A stretch of DNA of 64,000 nt from Adiantum capillus-veneris (GCA_014529385.2 CM043958.1:89923025-89987024), one strand, 5' to 3'; counted from the first letter of the stretch, positions 1 through 11,367 are shown. A program made the numbers and translations. The notes: generated from the letters alone by a model not told the origin.

Positions 1-28
1 AGAGAGAGAGAGAGAGAGAGAGAGAGAT
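1..28. repeat. (AG)n microsatellite
   Basis: About fourteen AG dinucleotides open the window, so the tract may extend beyond its left edge. Confidence 0.95.
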
Positions 29-706
29 TGGCATGATTGATACGATGATGAAGATCACAGTAGACAGGATAAACACGAGAGAAGTTATGAAAAGGTGAAG
101 AGACCATGATAAAGAGGATGAATATCGAGGGGCCAAGTTAAGGCCACCTAAGAGAGGCAACGGGTTTCAACCAATGTGTTGCAATGTTTGCAGGTTGGGA
201 GGGCGCATCTGAGAGCTGAGTGCAAAGGTTATCAGTGACAGAAGCCGCATCGCGAAGGGTGGAGCATGGAAGACGCTCGTTGCAAAACATAAATCTCTGT
301 GTAGCCAAAACGACCCTGAATAGGGAGACAAGAGGGAGGTAAATAGCGTCACTCTGCCAATGATGTTTGAACTCAAAATCTGACGACGATGATCACAGCA
401 GCTCATGTGCTAACTAATCAAACATTCGCCTATTCCCATCCCAAATTTGGAGCAAAGTGGTTATATTTTAGGGGACCGACGGGTCCCAACACAGAGACCC
501 GGTTTTTTAATAGCCCCTTTACCCTAGGTAGTTGCGCTTCAAAAGGCATCAACCACAAGAGCTTGAATTTTCAATGTTTACCGAGGTAGGTTTTCCATGT
601 AATGGATCGTGGGTGCTTTGTGCAGCTTCTAGGCTACGTGCATGTTTTGTAAACTTATCACACGTATGATTGCTAAAGTGTGCTTTCTCAATAGAAAATG
701 AAAATT
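29..706. other. Intergenic stretch with no recognised gene
   Basis: Short open frames occur on both strands (for example 167-406 minus and 389-589 plus), but none shows a recognisable domain, repeat or terminal structure. I see nothing here that I can name. Confidence 0.5.
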
Positions 707-930
707 CTCGGTTGCAATTTCATTCAACCTTAATTTCCAAGGTCAAATATTAGGCATGTTAGTTATAAAGCCCCATAAAAACCTTATATTTGGCATAAGT
801 CCCAGTTGCAATTTCATTCGATCTTACTTTTCAAGGTCAAATATAAGGCATTTAAGTTATAAAGCCTGACAAAAACCTTATATTTGGGCATAAAGCTCGG
901 TTGTCATATTGATCTGACCTTTAAAAACAA
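707..930. repeat. Tandem repeat, period about 94 nt
   Basis: Two units begin at about 707 and 801, each opening with GTTGCAATTTCATTC and closing with CCTTATATTTGG. A degraded third start follows at about 896 (CTCGGTTG). The units differ at several positions, so the duplication is not recent. Confidence 0.85.
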
Positions 931-1411
931 GTTAGGCAAAGTCAATGTGAAAAATGACCAAGAGGTTTGTTTCCATGAGTGGGAATAGAATTAAATTTTT
1001 TATGAGGAATGTAGACCAAAAGATTGCCCCATGAGGACTAAAGAATTCAGAGCCAACAACCCAGGCCTCCAGTTTAGGAGGGGTCAATCATGTTCTGCCA
1101 AGGAAACAACAATGGAAGAAAGTGAGAAACGGGTAAAGAGTTACAAAGGGACAAGAATAAGGGGGGAAAAAGTGGCTATGATTTGTGACAATGAAGTCAT
1201 CAAATTGCAAGAGAAAACTGGTGAGGTGCACAGCTCCACACTACAAACCCTCGAATGCCCATGCAAAGAAAACCCGCTTGTTTCTCCTGCATCGGCACCT
1301 AAGTTTTTGGCAGTAACAATTGCGTCGACCGTGAAAATTCCATGACTGAAGAGGGCCCAAAGGGTGAAGGCGGTGGCAAGAGAATCCATACCACTATAGA
1401 CTAACGGAGCT

Positions 1412-1624
1412 GTGAAAGGAAATGGCTCCTCTACACCACCCGCCCAAATAAAAGGGGTAAATGATGTCATCCCGCTTCACAATCCCTTTGAAGTGCTACA
1501 AGAAAAGAAATCCCCTAACCCGGAGGTTCCTTTAGACTCTCCCGCACCACCAATGCGGAGATCGGGCAGGGGTCAGATGTTGAAGAGTTTGTCCCCCTCT
1601 CTCAATGATGGAAGTCATGGCTAA
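1412..1624 (+). pseudogene. LINE ORF1 C-terminal remnant
   Basis: A proline-rich 70-residue stretch contains P-L-H-N-P-F-E-V-L, which resembles the N-x-F-x-x-L motif common near the end of plant L1 ORF1 proteins. It ends just as the endonuclease frame opens at 1605, which is the expected position. The RNA-binding and zinc-knuckle parts of ORF1 are not recognisable upstream. The call rests mainly on context. Confidence 0.45.
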
Positions 1625-2296
1625 TCAGTCATGGAACGTGAAAGGATTGAAAACCCGAAAGAAGCACGCCCCCTTCTGGGAGGAAATTAGAAAGGAGCAA
1701 CCATCCAAGAACACCATCTCGATGCTCACAGCAAAAGAAAACAGGAATTGGGAAAGAAGTTGGTGTTTTATGGAGAGGGAGTGGACGGGTTCAGTGGCAT
1801 CTTCTCTATTGTGGACAAGGACTTGAAGCCCCAAGTGGTCCTTAATCACCCCTCTAAGAGATCCCTAGGAGTGAGAGTCATGTGGGCAGATCAGCCTATT
1901 AATATAGTCAATATATATGGCCCTTACAATGCAAAGGATAGAGCCAAATTGTCGATGCACCTTAGGGATTCCCCTATTGAAGGAGAGTGGCTATTGATTG
2001 GTGACTTTCATATGGTGGAGAAGAGCAAGGACAGAACATGCTCAACCAGTCTGTTGGCAGGTTTTGAAAAAACTAAATGGCTGGGTCTCTATGAGAAATG
2101 GGCTATGATGGACCTGTGGGAGGTGGGTCCTTGGAACAACACACCAGGATTCACGTACACAAGCCTTCAGTATGCATGCACGGCTTCTTGGATTGACAGG
2201 TGCTACTGCTCTCACCACGCTGATTGGATCCCATCGCTACTTGAGATGAAGGTGTTGCCAACAAAGAGCATGTTAGACCATTTCCGTTACACCTAA
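1605..2296 (+). pseudogene. LINE endonuclease (EEP/APE family), frameshifted
   Basis: In L1 elements this domain nicks the target DNA to prime reverse transcription. The frame from 1605 gives an N-terminal S-W-N-V-K-G-L, the usual start of plant L1 endonucleases. A frameshift near 1,750 leads into 1748-2296, which carries I-V-N-I-Y-G-P-Y, then G-D-F-H (normally G-D-F-N, so a catalytic-site Asn appears replaced by His), W-I-D-R and finally L-D-H-F near the end. The S-D-H-x-P motif is altered to L-D-H-F-R. Spacing between motifs is normal. The substitutions and frameshift indicate an inactive copy. Confidence 0.8.
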
Positions 2297-2529
2297 AACT
2301 CAGGAAAGCCAATGGGGAGGGGTAGGCCCCCAAGGGAAGCAAGAAGCTACTGTTATTGTGGCACACCTATTGAAAGACCCTCTATTTAGAAGGCTCACCA
2401 AAAAAGCTTTGAGTAAACTCAATAAAGATGTTAATCTTAAAAATCAATTAAGCAAGGATGCCCCTTGGCCCCTCTTCTCTTGGCTATTGGGTCACATCCT
2501 CTTATAATAATGCTCCAAGCTTCTATCGT

Positions 2530-3266
2530 GTGGGGGAAATACAAGGGTTGACTTTGCCTGGTAACGACCAGCTCCTGGCTAAGTTGTTTGTGGATGACTC
2601 CCTCCTCTTTTTGAAAGCCTGTCCTTAGGTGCTCAGGAAGGCCCTTGATCTTTTGTAGTCATTTGTTGTGGCTTCAGGGTCAAAGTGTGACTCATTTGAC
2701 CCATCGGTCTGGTCAGGGGAGATTGTGTCTAAAAGTGGGATTTTTTGGCATCTGGGGACCCCTTTAGGGATGGATGTTACTCACAAGCAAAGGTTTTAGT
2801 GGGTCTTAGAGAAGATCCGAAGGAAAATGAGAAGGTGGGAGTCTCGTGGGAGTATGTCCTGCTTCCCTTCCAGAGTCGGGTCAGAGTGATCAACTTATTT
2901 ATGCTTCCTTATATTTCCTTCACCAGTCCACTCCTCAAAATATCCAAATGCAACTGGAAGGAGCTTTTGAAACCTGTTAAAAGATTCTTATGGAGTAACA
3001 ATACTACAACCTCATCACCGTGTCAATGGGCAAAGTGGGAAGGTATTGCTTGACTGTTGGTACAAGGTGGCCTCGGAATTCTCAACCTTGATGTTCATGT
3101 TGAGGCCTTGTGTGCCAAGTTTGTGGTCTCAATCGCAAAACAAGACCATTCTTGGTCTATCATGATCAAGGATATGATAGACAAGGAAAAATTTTGCTCT
3201 AAAGGTGGTCAGTGGAAAGGGATGAGGTGCATGACAAACTATTGGCCCCGAGGTGGGCTAGCCTAA
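2530..3266 (+). pseudogene. LINE reverse transcriptase, C-terminal part, broken
   Basis: The frame around 2,577-2,627 encodes K-L-F-V-D-D-S-L-L-F-L-K, the RT catalytic core (F/Y-x-D-D). About 130 nt later comes G-T-P-L-G-M, corresponding to the conserved Y-L-G-x-P-L-G region. In 2745-3053 and 3057-3266 follow R-V-R-V-I-N, a hydrophobic stretch, R-F-L-W-S and G-G-L-G-I-L-N-L, the typical thumb and post-RT region of plant L1 proteins. At least three stops and frameshifts interrupt it. Motifs upstream of F-V-D-D are missing, so the palm is incomplete. Confidence 0.85.
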
Positions 3267-3751
3267 GCCTGAGTGGCATCACGGGAGAGTTGGTACAAAA
3301 GTGCAATAGAGAAACATGGGCATTGGAATGGGGTGAATCAACTAGATACTTACCAAACTCCATCTCGCACACATCCCTCTAGTTGTCTAATGCAACTAAG
3401 GTTATCATGAACCCTTACTAGAGAGAAACTACAAGAAGTATGAACAATAAAGGACTTCAGTGGCAAGTGCTAGAAAACCTTTGACCAGGTGGTTGCCCAG
3501 TTTTAGCTCAATGGCACTGAGAATCTACTTGTCAATAGGGTTGTAAAAGGCCTAGATGTTTTGATGCTGATCTGTGAATCTACTTTTGAGTGGAAAGCTT
3601 GGAAATGGCCCATGAGTAGCTGATTCTCTAAACCCCATACCAAGATGTTTACCAAGTGTTAGTACACGAGGCTCATTGGTTCGCCCCTTTAAACAAGCAG
3701 TGAAAGAAGAAATGGTCGGAGGCTCGATGGGTAAGAGGTTACAAAGAACAT

Positions 3752-4257
3752 TTGGAATACAATTGGCCTCAGTTTATGAAGATATTTTTGTGGAAGGTTC
3801 TATGTGGGGCCTTGCCGATAGGCATCAAGATTCAAGTACGTGGCATTAGGCCCGATAGATGTTCAAGATGCAGATCGGCTTGCAAAGGCCTCGCCCACCT
3901 TTTCATGGAATGCCCGACTATTAGGGGCCTTGCAGGAAAGATGTGCAAATGGATACAAAGAATGTGGAAGGTAGGGTTTTTCAGGAAGGATATGTGCCTT
4001 GGTGGCAAATAGTTTCAAAGTTCTCCACTTCTAATATGTACTCAAATTGTCAGATATGTTTCTTCCGTAATATCTGGAAGGCCAGGAATGCTCGTGTCTT
4101 TGATAGTGACCTCTCTGTGGCTAGCTTTGCAGAGATTGTACAAGACAACAAAGAGTTAATATATGTGGTAGGTAAAAGGCATAACTCAAATGATTGGCTT
4201 AGGGAGACCCTCACCATCCGGTCAGGCCTGCTTTGTAAAGGATTGGGCTTTTCGTAA
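3752..4257 (+). pseudogene. LINE zf-RVT zinc-binding domain and tail
   Basis: Residues in 3752-4012 include F-L-W-K-V-L-C-G-A-L-P, then C-S-R-C and H-L-F-M-E-C-P. This is the cysteine/histidine pattern of the zf-RVT domain found after plant L1 reverse transcriptases. The adjoining frame 3943-4257 carries R-N-I-W-K-A-R-N-A-R-V-F, the usual sequence just after that domain, so one frameshift separates them. Between 3267 and 3751 the frames are closed and only weak remnants are seen. Confidence 0.8.
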
Positions 4258-4400
4258 TAGTATGCTACTAGGTACTTTTAACTAATCTCCAATGTAACCC
4301 TCAGTCCCTCGAGGCTCGGCATGAGTTTAAGGCTGATTTTTATATTTCTTGGTGACATTATAATACAATCACTCACAATTGTGAGTTTTGCAAGACACAG

Positions 4401-5036
<636 letters not shown>

Positions 5037-5441
5037 TACATGAGGTCTTTCACTTGACTCATCTCTTAAATTTGACAAAAAAAAGCCTGGCTGATAAGTA
5101 TTTTGGGATCCCTTCATCTACATCTCTATTAAGCCTCCCATTACATGATCACACAAACACCTGTCGCAGTAAAAACATGTGTTTGGACGCTCAGCTAAAG
5201 GTAAGATACGAGTCGCCAAGACTACCCCATACTATCCGGTGCGTGGAGTACTGTTAAAATATCCTCTTAGTGGATGACCATAACTACGATACAAAAAAAT
5301 CTTATGAGGTGGTAGGAACTGAGCTAGCAGGTATAACTGCTCAGAAAAACCTGGCTCCAGTGAATGTTCTATGTAATAATATCGTGGCCCTAGGCCCAGA
5401 GCCTCAGTTACCATCACCAATCTGATATTGGTCCTAAAATG

Positions 5442-5715
5442 CTTGCGACCCCAAAGGGTCACAAGAGTCACTCGGTCCTGATATGTCCACCATTTAGTTT
5501 GGGAAACAGAGGTTCCTAATTGCGGGAATAGATGAAGTTCATAATGGAATAAAGTTGCTCTCCGAGTGGATTCACTTGAATGATGAAGATGACCTGTTGC
5601 TATGGCGAAAACCAGTTCTTGAATGTAAGCCATAATAGGATAAATACACCCGAGGAGTAAATAAACTGATGTGTTAAACTCGGGAAATGTTACTCCATAC
5701 GGATACTATGGACTT
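5442..5715 (+). other. Cluster of inverted repeats, possible structured RNA
   Basis: In order: GACCC-caaa-GGGTC; GAGT-c-ACTC; then, near 5,650-5,715, CCCGAG with CTCGGG, GGAGTAA with TTACTCC (interleaved with the former), and CCATA-loop-TATGG. In copy B the first, fourth and last pairings are kept, the second is extended by one pair, and CCCGAG/CTCGAG carries one mismatch. Penelope-like elements often carry hammerhead ribozymes in this type of region, but the canonical core is not present here. Confidence 0.35.
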
Positions 5716-6357
5716 GGTTGTGTAAAAATGTCATCTGTCTTTTATAGACCCACCTTATGACTTCGAGACAAAATAAAAAATAATAAATGATTACCTAAAA
5801 TTGCAGTCTCTAAGTAGAGTAATTCACACCGTTAAGATCGGGGCATGTATACTTTACCCTAGTGGATAGCTGTATGACATAAGCTCAGTGTAGGGTTCTG
5901 CTGAATAGATAACGGGTTGTGTATGATCAACCTGAGCTAGGTACAATAAGCACGTAATGGTTTATGGACCGGGTATCGACCGTGTGAGCGGTTTATTATC
6001 GGGTGCCAGGGTGTAACTTTGGACAATATGACTTGACCTTGCATTTAACTTAAAACTATCTCTGCTATATACATTGAGTAGCGTTTAAAGTCTTCTCTGC
6101 ATTTAGTTTCGTGCTTCTTGATGGCAGGCCACCGCCTGTGTGCTAGGGTTTGGTTTGCAGGTGAATGCAGCAGCGAATGTGGTGCGACTTGGTCTGGAAC
6201 AACCGAATCTTTAGCTGGGGACAATCCCTGAGAATATGGATCGTATGGGAGACCTCGAGTGGGGGTAAACTATTCGAGTCTGTGGCGTAGCTTCTTTTTA
6301 TAGGCATCAGCAAATATAAAAGCTCTTAAAGGTGAGTACTCATACTCACTTAGCATC

Positions 6358-6546
6358 GTGCTGTGTATTCACCTGTGTGTGCATTCTAAACTGTGTGAGT
6401 TAGAAGCTATTTACTACTGTGTGCTCAACATGACGAAAATGAATGGGAAGGAGATTGTGGAGGCTTCTTCGTCTCCTAATCTATACGTTAACAAAAAGTT
6501 TTTCTTGCTCTCGAGACTATCAAAAAATACTGTGAAGCTATGCTGA
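6358..6546 (+). CDS. Short conserved frame in repeat copy A, unknown
   Basis: This 62-codon frame starts about 30 nt after a donor-like GTGAGT and a perfect GTGAGTA-ctca-TACTCAC hairpin. It contains N-G-K-E-I-V-E-A-S-S-S-P-N-L. Copy B (12915-13103) preserves the full frame with a few amino-acid changes. I recognise no domain. It could be a leader peptide, an N-terminal exon or chance, since the two copies are too similar overall to prove coding constraint. Confidence 0.25.
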   Translation: MLCIHLCVHSKLCELEAIYYCVLNMTKMNGKEIVEASSSPNLYVNKKFFLLSRLSKNTVKLC

Positions 6547-7874
6547 AAGTGTTTTGAAAGGCTTTGAAAAACCAGTAATTAGACTTTTTATTTATAAAAA
6601 CCCTGTTCCGAAAACTGCTCTTTCTTGTTTATGGGGTGGAATGTGAGTGGTAGTATATGTTTGCTTTAGGACAGATGGAAGTTGTGATTCTCTTTGACTA
6701 ATGATGTAAGGTTCGGTGAAATAAGTGGATTATGGAAACAAAAACTAGGTTCTGTAAACCAGTTGTTTTGGATGTGATAAATTTGACCCTATCTGTGAAG
6801 AAATGCCAGGTCTCGAGTATGTATGGCTGTATTGAGTATTGGACTGCATTATGTTTAATAGGAAAGGTAAGGCCATCTGGTGGATGATGCTGATTTTTGA
6901 AAAAAAGCTACTTGATAGCAGGAATGTACGTGTGAATGTGATATCGGAGGTCTTTGGATAGAGCCAAAAATTCACAAAAAATAATAAAAAAAAGCTCAAA
7001 ACTGTAAGCAGTAATGGTCGGATACCTGGGTAAGTTGTAATACTAGTATTTTGGAGTACTCTGGGTACATTGGCTGACCTCAGACCGATTCAGTTCATAG
7101 TACAATTACCTAAATTTCTGAATTGTCTAAAGAGACTTTGAATGCATTGAAAACTGGTTTCAGATGTGTTGCCATATCGGCTGGATACTCTGTCGGTATT
7201 AAGTGGCATCACATACCCTATTATGGTGGTAAATAACTTTTTTTTTGCTCGTTTTTACCATATTACATCACAAGATTGGAAGATTAGTGAAAGTTTTTGT
7301 GGCTAATCACTGATTCACCATGTCATCTGTATTCTGCTGGCGATGGCTGGTTTGACCCTGGGTAATTCAATAAAATAAGCTTGACATCATTTTGCTCGCT
7401 TCGTATTCTCTCTCTAATATATATGAACATTTCTTTGCCTAGTATCTTGCAATGTATACAACGAAAAGTTTCTAGGTGATTGGTTTAAAAATGTCTCGAT
7501 AATATAAAGAAGGTCATCAATTTCCCTTTAGTTGATCTTGGCTGGTTACTCTTACTTCTATTCTATCTCGAAGATATTTGGGCTGGCTCTGTGAATTGAG
7601 TTGTCTAGGATATTATAATATGAAATTTGGTTTATAACTGGTTGGTATAAAAGTATGCTGGTCATGACATAATAACAAAGGTAGTATTTGGTAAAGGTGC
7701 GTGCATTCGTTATACTCTAATAGGTTGGGGTGCTATCACACAGTCTCAATGGTTCTTTTTTGACCTGACTAGTGAAAGGCTGCTAGCACGACCATTCCAC
7801 TCTTTATTCATGATTCTAGTTCTTACTTTACTTTAATCACTATCATTTCACAAGTTATTACTTCTGTTTACCAG

Positions 7875-8021
7875 GTTCTGGGAAAGCTCACTGCAAGAAT
7901 TAAGGTCTGCTCTGACCTAGAGAAAAGAGCTCTGATTTTGGAGAAGTTACGACTGGCTAAAGAAATTGAAAAGACCTTCCCTAAAATCTCTCTTAGGATT
8001 AGGCCTTATCTACATAGGGTT
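7875..8021 (+). CDS. Putative short internal exon of the retroelement gene
   Basis: An open stretch starts right after an acceptor-like pyrimidine tract and CAG (7,872-7,874) and runs in frame to 8,018/8,021, where donor-like GTTGTA and GTAAAA lie. Its translation is Lys/Arg/Leu-rich (L-E-K-R-A-L-I-L-E-K-L-R-L-A-K-E). A strong acceptor, TTTTTGCAG, ends at 8,115, with a branch-point-like CTAAC about 20 nt upstream. Joining 8,018 or 8,021 to 8,116 preserves phase 0 with the next open frame. The exon is inferred from splice signals and frame only. Confidence 0.45.
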
Positions 8022-8115
8022 GTAAAATTTGAAAAAATGTAACACTATGTATTAGATCTTCAGATCTACTCAACTCTTCCAAATATACGAAATCTAACTA
8101 CTGTCATTTTTGCAG
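8022..8115 (+). other. Putative intron, about 94-97 nt
   Basis: The donor is GTAAAATT at 8,022 (alternative GTTGTA at 8,019), with CTAAC about 20 nt before the acceptor TTTTTGCAG at 8,107-8,115. It contains an in-frame TAA (8,040-8,042), so splicing would be required for continuity. Both donor choices keep the frame. Introns are documented in Penelope and Athena elements. Confidence 0.45.
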
Positions 8116-8647
8116 ATTGTTTCCCTTTCCCAAGGGCTTGCTCTTCCTGTGGAATCCCTTTCCCTTGCTTCTCTTCTTGTACTGAAATGTATACAAGATA
8201 AAGAAGCCTCTGCCTTAATATTTGATGCTTCGAAGGAGTCTAGTTTGTCTCTTGTCCAACTTATTTCATTTGACCTATGGGTAAAAGTTCTAGCTCTCCT
8301 AGTTAAAAATAAATCAGATGGTATCAATCTTCTGATGGAATTTACTTCTAATTTGGTTGGTCTTTCCAAAGCCCATATTCATGACTTAGCATCATTCTCT
8401 TCTAAAGGCTCTGAACTATCCAATCTTCTTAAAAAAATTTGCGGACTTAGTCCCATCTTTGTTCCGGCTCCCTCTACTCCTATTGTCCCTCCACCTAATA
8501 GCCTCTTTTGCAGAGATGTAGCTGCTTAAGAAGCTGTAAAAGAATTTCAGAAAGACCTATGTTCACTCAGTGAAGCTTCGCTTTGGATATGGTACCGAAA
8601 GTCTCTAGGGCCTTTCCTTTTTTACCATCACGACAGATTGAAGTAGA
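8116..8647 (+). pseudogene. Retroelement N-terminal coding segment, helical, unknown
   Basis: The frame from the putative acceptor runs to a TAA at 8,527-8,529, then continues open in the same frame (E-A-V-K-E-F-Q-K-D-L) to a TAG near 8,645. It is leucine- and serine-rich with predicted helices and a proline-rich end (P-I-V-P-P-P). No GIY-YIG, zinc finger or known gag domain is visible. A shift to the +2 frame near 8,600-8,640 would connect it to the next segment. I do not recognise a family. Confidence 0.5.
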
Positions 8648-9467
8648 ATCCTTGGGGGTAGAGCACAGGCTATGGATGTTCCCAAATAAAGGGTTTCTTG
8701 CACCCATTTCTATGGAAACTTGGGTCTTCCTCGCCAACCTGGCCCCTGCTACTATTGAAGAATACAAACTTAAAGTTCTTAAAGGGATCCAGCTCCTGGA
8801 TAAAGGGGATCTGATTAAAGCTCCATTCAATATGAGTTTCCTTGATGAAAAAAAATGTAGTTCGAATACATGTTTATATGCAAGAACCAAAGGTGTGATG
8901 ACCTTTAGTAAAAGTAATGCCAATTACTACACTGAGACAATGTGGAATGTGTTCAGACCTTACCTTAAGTGTGCTTGCAGATTTTTAGACCCCAAAGCTG
9001 CTTGTGAATCAAGCATCATTTGGTTTGACCATGCTATTTGGTACGCCCTCAACAATCTGCCTAGTATCTTTCCTGACAAAGCAGAAGAATTTCACCTTTC
9101 CCTCTTTTGCTCATGGCTTGGTGGGCAAGCCAAAGAACTGGTCTTAGCTCAAATTGCCTTTATTCAGTACAGATCAATTATGTGCGACACACTTGAAGAT
9201 CTTGGTTCTGGAGGGTGTGGTACTCTGCTAACCATTTATGGTGGCTTTAAAGGAATCAAAAGTATGGTTGGGCAAATCAAGCCTAATATTGAAGATGATG
9301 AATCTCAAGTTTCCAAACTACCTAACACTCTTGTCTCTCCGACGGCTTCATACGCCTCTTTCTTAACTCCCTCCTCGAGTGAATCTGTTTTTGGGAGAGG
9401 GAGAGGTAGAAGTTATGTTCGAGGATGCGGGAGAAACCTACCAATCAGAAACCTGTTGGATATGTAA
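8583..9467 (+). CDS. Retroelement ORF middle segment, unknown, with RG-rich end
   Basis: This is an 294-residue open frame without stops. It contains tryptophan- and cysteine-containing helical sequence (for example W-F-D-H-A-I-W-Y and F-C-S-W-L-G-G-Q-A-K-E-L) and ends with G-R-G-R-G-R-S-Y-V-R-G-C-G-R, an arginine-glycine patch typical of nucleic-acid binding proteins. It lies directly upstream of the RT frame and overlaps it by 89 nt. It may be a gag-like or template-binding domain of the same polyprotein, joined by a frameshift near 9,430-9,470. The function is not established, and the first methionine need not be a true start. Confidence 0.5.
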   Translation: MDMVPKVSRAFPFLPSRQIEVESLGVEHRLWMFPNKGFLAPISMETWVFLANLAPATIEEYKLKVLKGIQLLDKGDLIKAPFNMSFLDEKKCSSNTCLYARTKGVMTFSKSNANYYTETMWNVFRPYLKCACRFLDPKAACESSIIWFDHAIWYALNNLPSIFPDKAEEFHLSLFCSWLGGQAKELVLAQIAFIQYRSIMCDTLEDLGSGGCGTLLTIYGGFKGIKSMVGQIKPNIEDDESQVSKLPNTLVSPTASYASFLTPSSSESVFGRGRGRSYVRGCGRNLPIRNLLDM

Positions 9468-11367
9468 TTTGCAGGTACGAAGGAATGTGTGTGGAAGACT
9501 TTACCTACCTCCAAAGGAAGAAATGTGTAATAGGATAATCTCACATTGCTTGTTTACTAGCAAGATTTTGGATTTCTTTACACCCCAAGCTATGTTTTTA
9601 GAATGTTTTGGACAAATTTTTGGATGTAATTTGTTACTAAAAGAGGTAATGTTTGGATGGAAATACTCGCCGCCTATCAAGAATCTTTTTTATTCAAACG
9701 ATTTTCTCCATAATAAAGTGATTCATATCTGCTCTTGTCATCTATTTCAGAAATTTTGTAAAAGTTTCACTAACTTTGGATTACATGTTTGTACTTCTAA
9801 CTTAGAAATCATTTCTGATCCACAAGTAAGGAGCCTCTTAAGTAAGGGCTTGAATCATATTCCTCCCTTTCCACTAAATCCGCAGATTGCCTTATTGGCT
9901 CTACTTGAATGCCTGGCCAACTTGGCCTTAAAACTCCAACTGGAGGAGGAAGTTCACATCCAACTTATCTCAACGCTTAAAGAAATTTACTGGAAAAAGA
10001 TCAGTCTTATGCCGCAAGTATGGCTAAGTACTGATTCTACCTGGCTTATGCCTAAAATTAAGACCTCTATTTTTGACTCTAAGGAGAAATGGCTCATAAT
10101 TGGCCTAGATAAAGCCTCAAACACTGCATCCTTTATTTGTAAAAGATTAGCATTTGAGGCTGCCTATTCGAGACTCAATAGTAAGGATTTTCTAAAACTG
10201 GAGACCTCTCCGCTATGTACAACTACACTATTAAGTAATGAACTATCAGGACTTGGTTATTGTCCTAACTCTCTGAAAATTCCTGTACTCTTCCCAACTT
10301 ATAAGAATCATAAACATAAATTTAGATGGATTTCTGACGCATCCAATAGCCTATTCACGTGTATTACGAATGACATCACCTACTGCTTAAATTTTGTTCT
10401 GCTTGAAATTGAAGCTATCTGTGGCATCAAGCATAGAGATCTTTAAAAATTCAGAAATATAGATTATTGCCCTTTTTGGGTCATAAAAAACGCAGCTGAG
10501 GTGGCTATCAACCTCCCAAAAAACATTTTCTCTATCTTTATGGTAGACATAACTAAATGTTATGAAAATATCCCCTTAAATGGACCATATGGGCTTGTTG
10601 ATACCTTATCTAAGCTTATAAAGATTGCCTTTTCTCACAGAAAAAAACTAGGATTTACATGCATCTCACTAAAAAGGAATAAAGGATGGGTAAAAAAATC
10701 TAATAAGTCTACGCCTTACATCTTGAAAGAGGAAGATTTATATAAATATATCGTCTGGCTACTTAATAATTGCTGTATCCAAGTTGGTGATACCTACAAG
10801 CAAATTTTAGGAATCCCAATGGGATTTTCATGCTCTCCGATTATGTGTAATCGCTATCTTTGTTACTTCGAATAACAATGGCTCTTAAAACTATTAAATA
10901 ACCCTGCTAGTGCTTTGATACTCACACACTTTGAACATTCGTTTAGATTTATGGATGACCTATGTAGCCTTAACAATCCCATGTTTGAGGTTAGTCTTAA
11001 AGATATATATCCACCTTGCCTTAATATTGAACCTACATTCTCCGATAGAGTTCTATGGCAGGATAAATGGGTAATTTATAGGACACATTTCCTGAATATT
11101 GAGTTTACTTTGACTCCCCCATTTTTGGGAAATTTTTATACTCGCTTTTTTTGGAAAAGAGAAAAGCTCAATCTTGTATCCTCAGAATTTACAAAAAGGA
11201 AAAGCAACAGACCTTTTAAGAATTATCTACACACCTGTTTAGGGATGTTGTTTCTGATAATGTATGCCTCATCTGACAGTTTTATGGCATATGAAGAAAT
11301 CAATACTCTGATTACCAAGTTCATAAATAATGGGTTTTCTAAAAAGGACCTTGTTCTCAAAATTTAA
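9379..11367 (+). pseudogene. Penelope/TERT-type reverse transcriptase, two in-frame stops
   Basis: A single frame covers the whole RT, interrupted only by TAA at 10,444 and 10,873. Motifs in order are: L-L-S-K-G-L-N-H-I-P (the RT0-like L-S-x-G-L-x-F-x-P region of Penelope elements), L-D-K-A-S-N-T-A, P-x-x-F-P-T-Y-K-N-H-K-H-K-F-R (motif 1/2 region), F-M-V-D-I-T-K-C-Y-E-N-I-P-L (motif A with catalytic Asp), G-I-P-M-G-F-S-C-S-P (motif B), F-R-F-M-D-D-L-C (motif C, catalytic D-D) and F-L-N-I-E-F (near motif D/E). M-G-F-S-C-S-P and F-M-D-D differ from copia (Y-V-D-D), gypsy and L1 patterns. No endonuclease follows before the frame ends at 11,367. Confidence 0.82.

Larger units (their letters stand above)
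1031..4400 (+). mobile_element. Degenerate L1-type LINE retrotransposon
   Basis: The order along the + strand is an ORF1-like tail, an apurinic endonuclease, a reverse transcriptase and a zf-RVT zinc-binding domain, as in plant L1 elements. The segments lie in different frames with many stops, so the copy is dead. The RT is strongly shortened: the catalytic FVDD motif is reached only about 290 nt after the endonuclease ends, so most of the fingers and palm are deleted. A T- and A-rich tail near 4,380-4,480 fits the 3' end. The 5' boundary is not visible, and 1031-1345 is assigned to the element only by position. Confidence 0.8.

Noticed and set aside
5478-5515. Hammerhead-ribozyme-like string CTGATATGTCC ... 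GGGAAACAGAGGTT in the long repeat (also in copy B).
   Set aside because: The invariant core CTGANGA is broken (AT replaces GA), and no upstream strand pairs with the sequence after the putative cleavage site to form stem I.
8116-9467. Search for a GIY-YIG endonuclease N-terminal to the RT, as in permuted Penelope-like elements.
   Set aside because: No G-I-Y...Y-I-G pattern or CCHH linker is visible in any frame of this segment.
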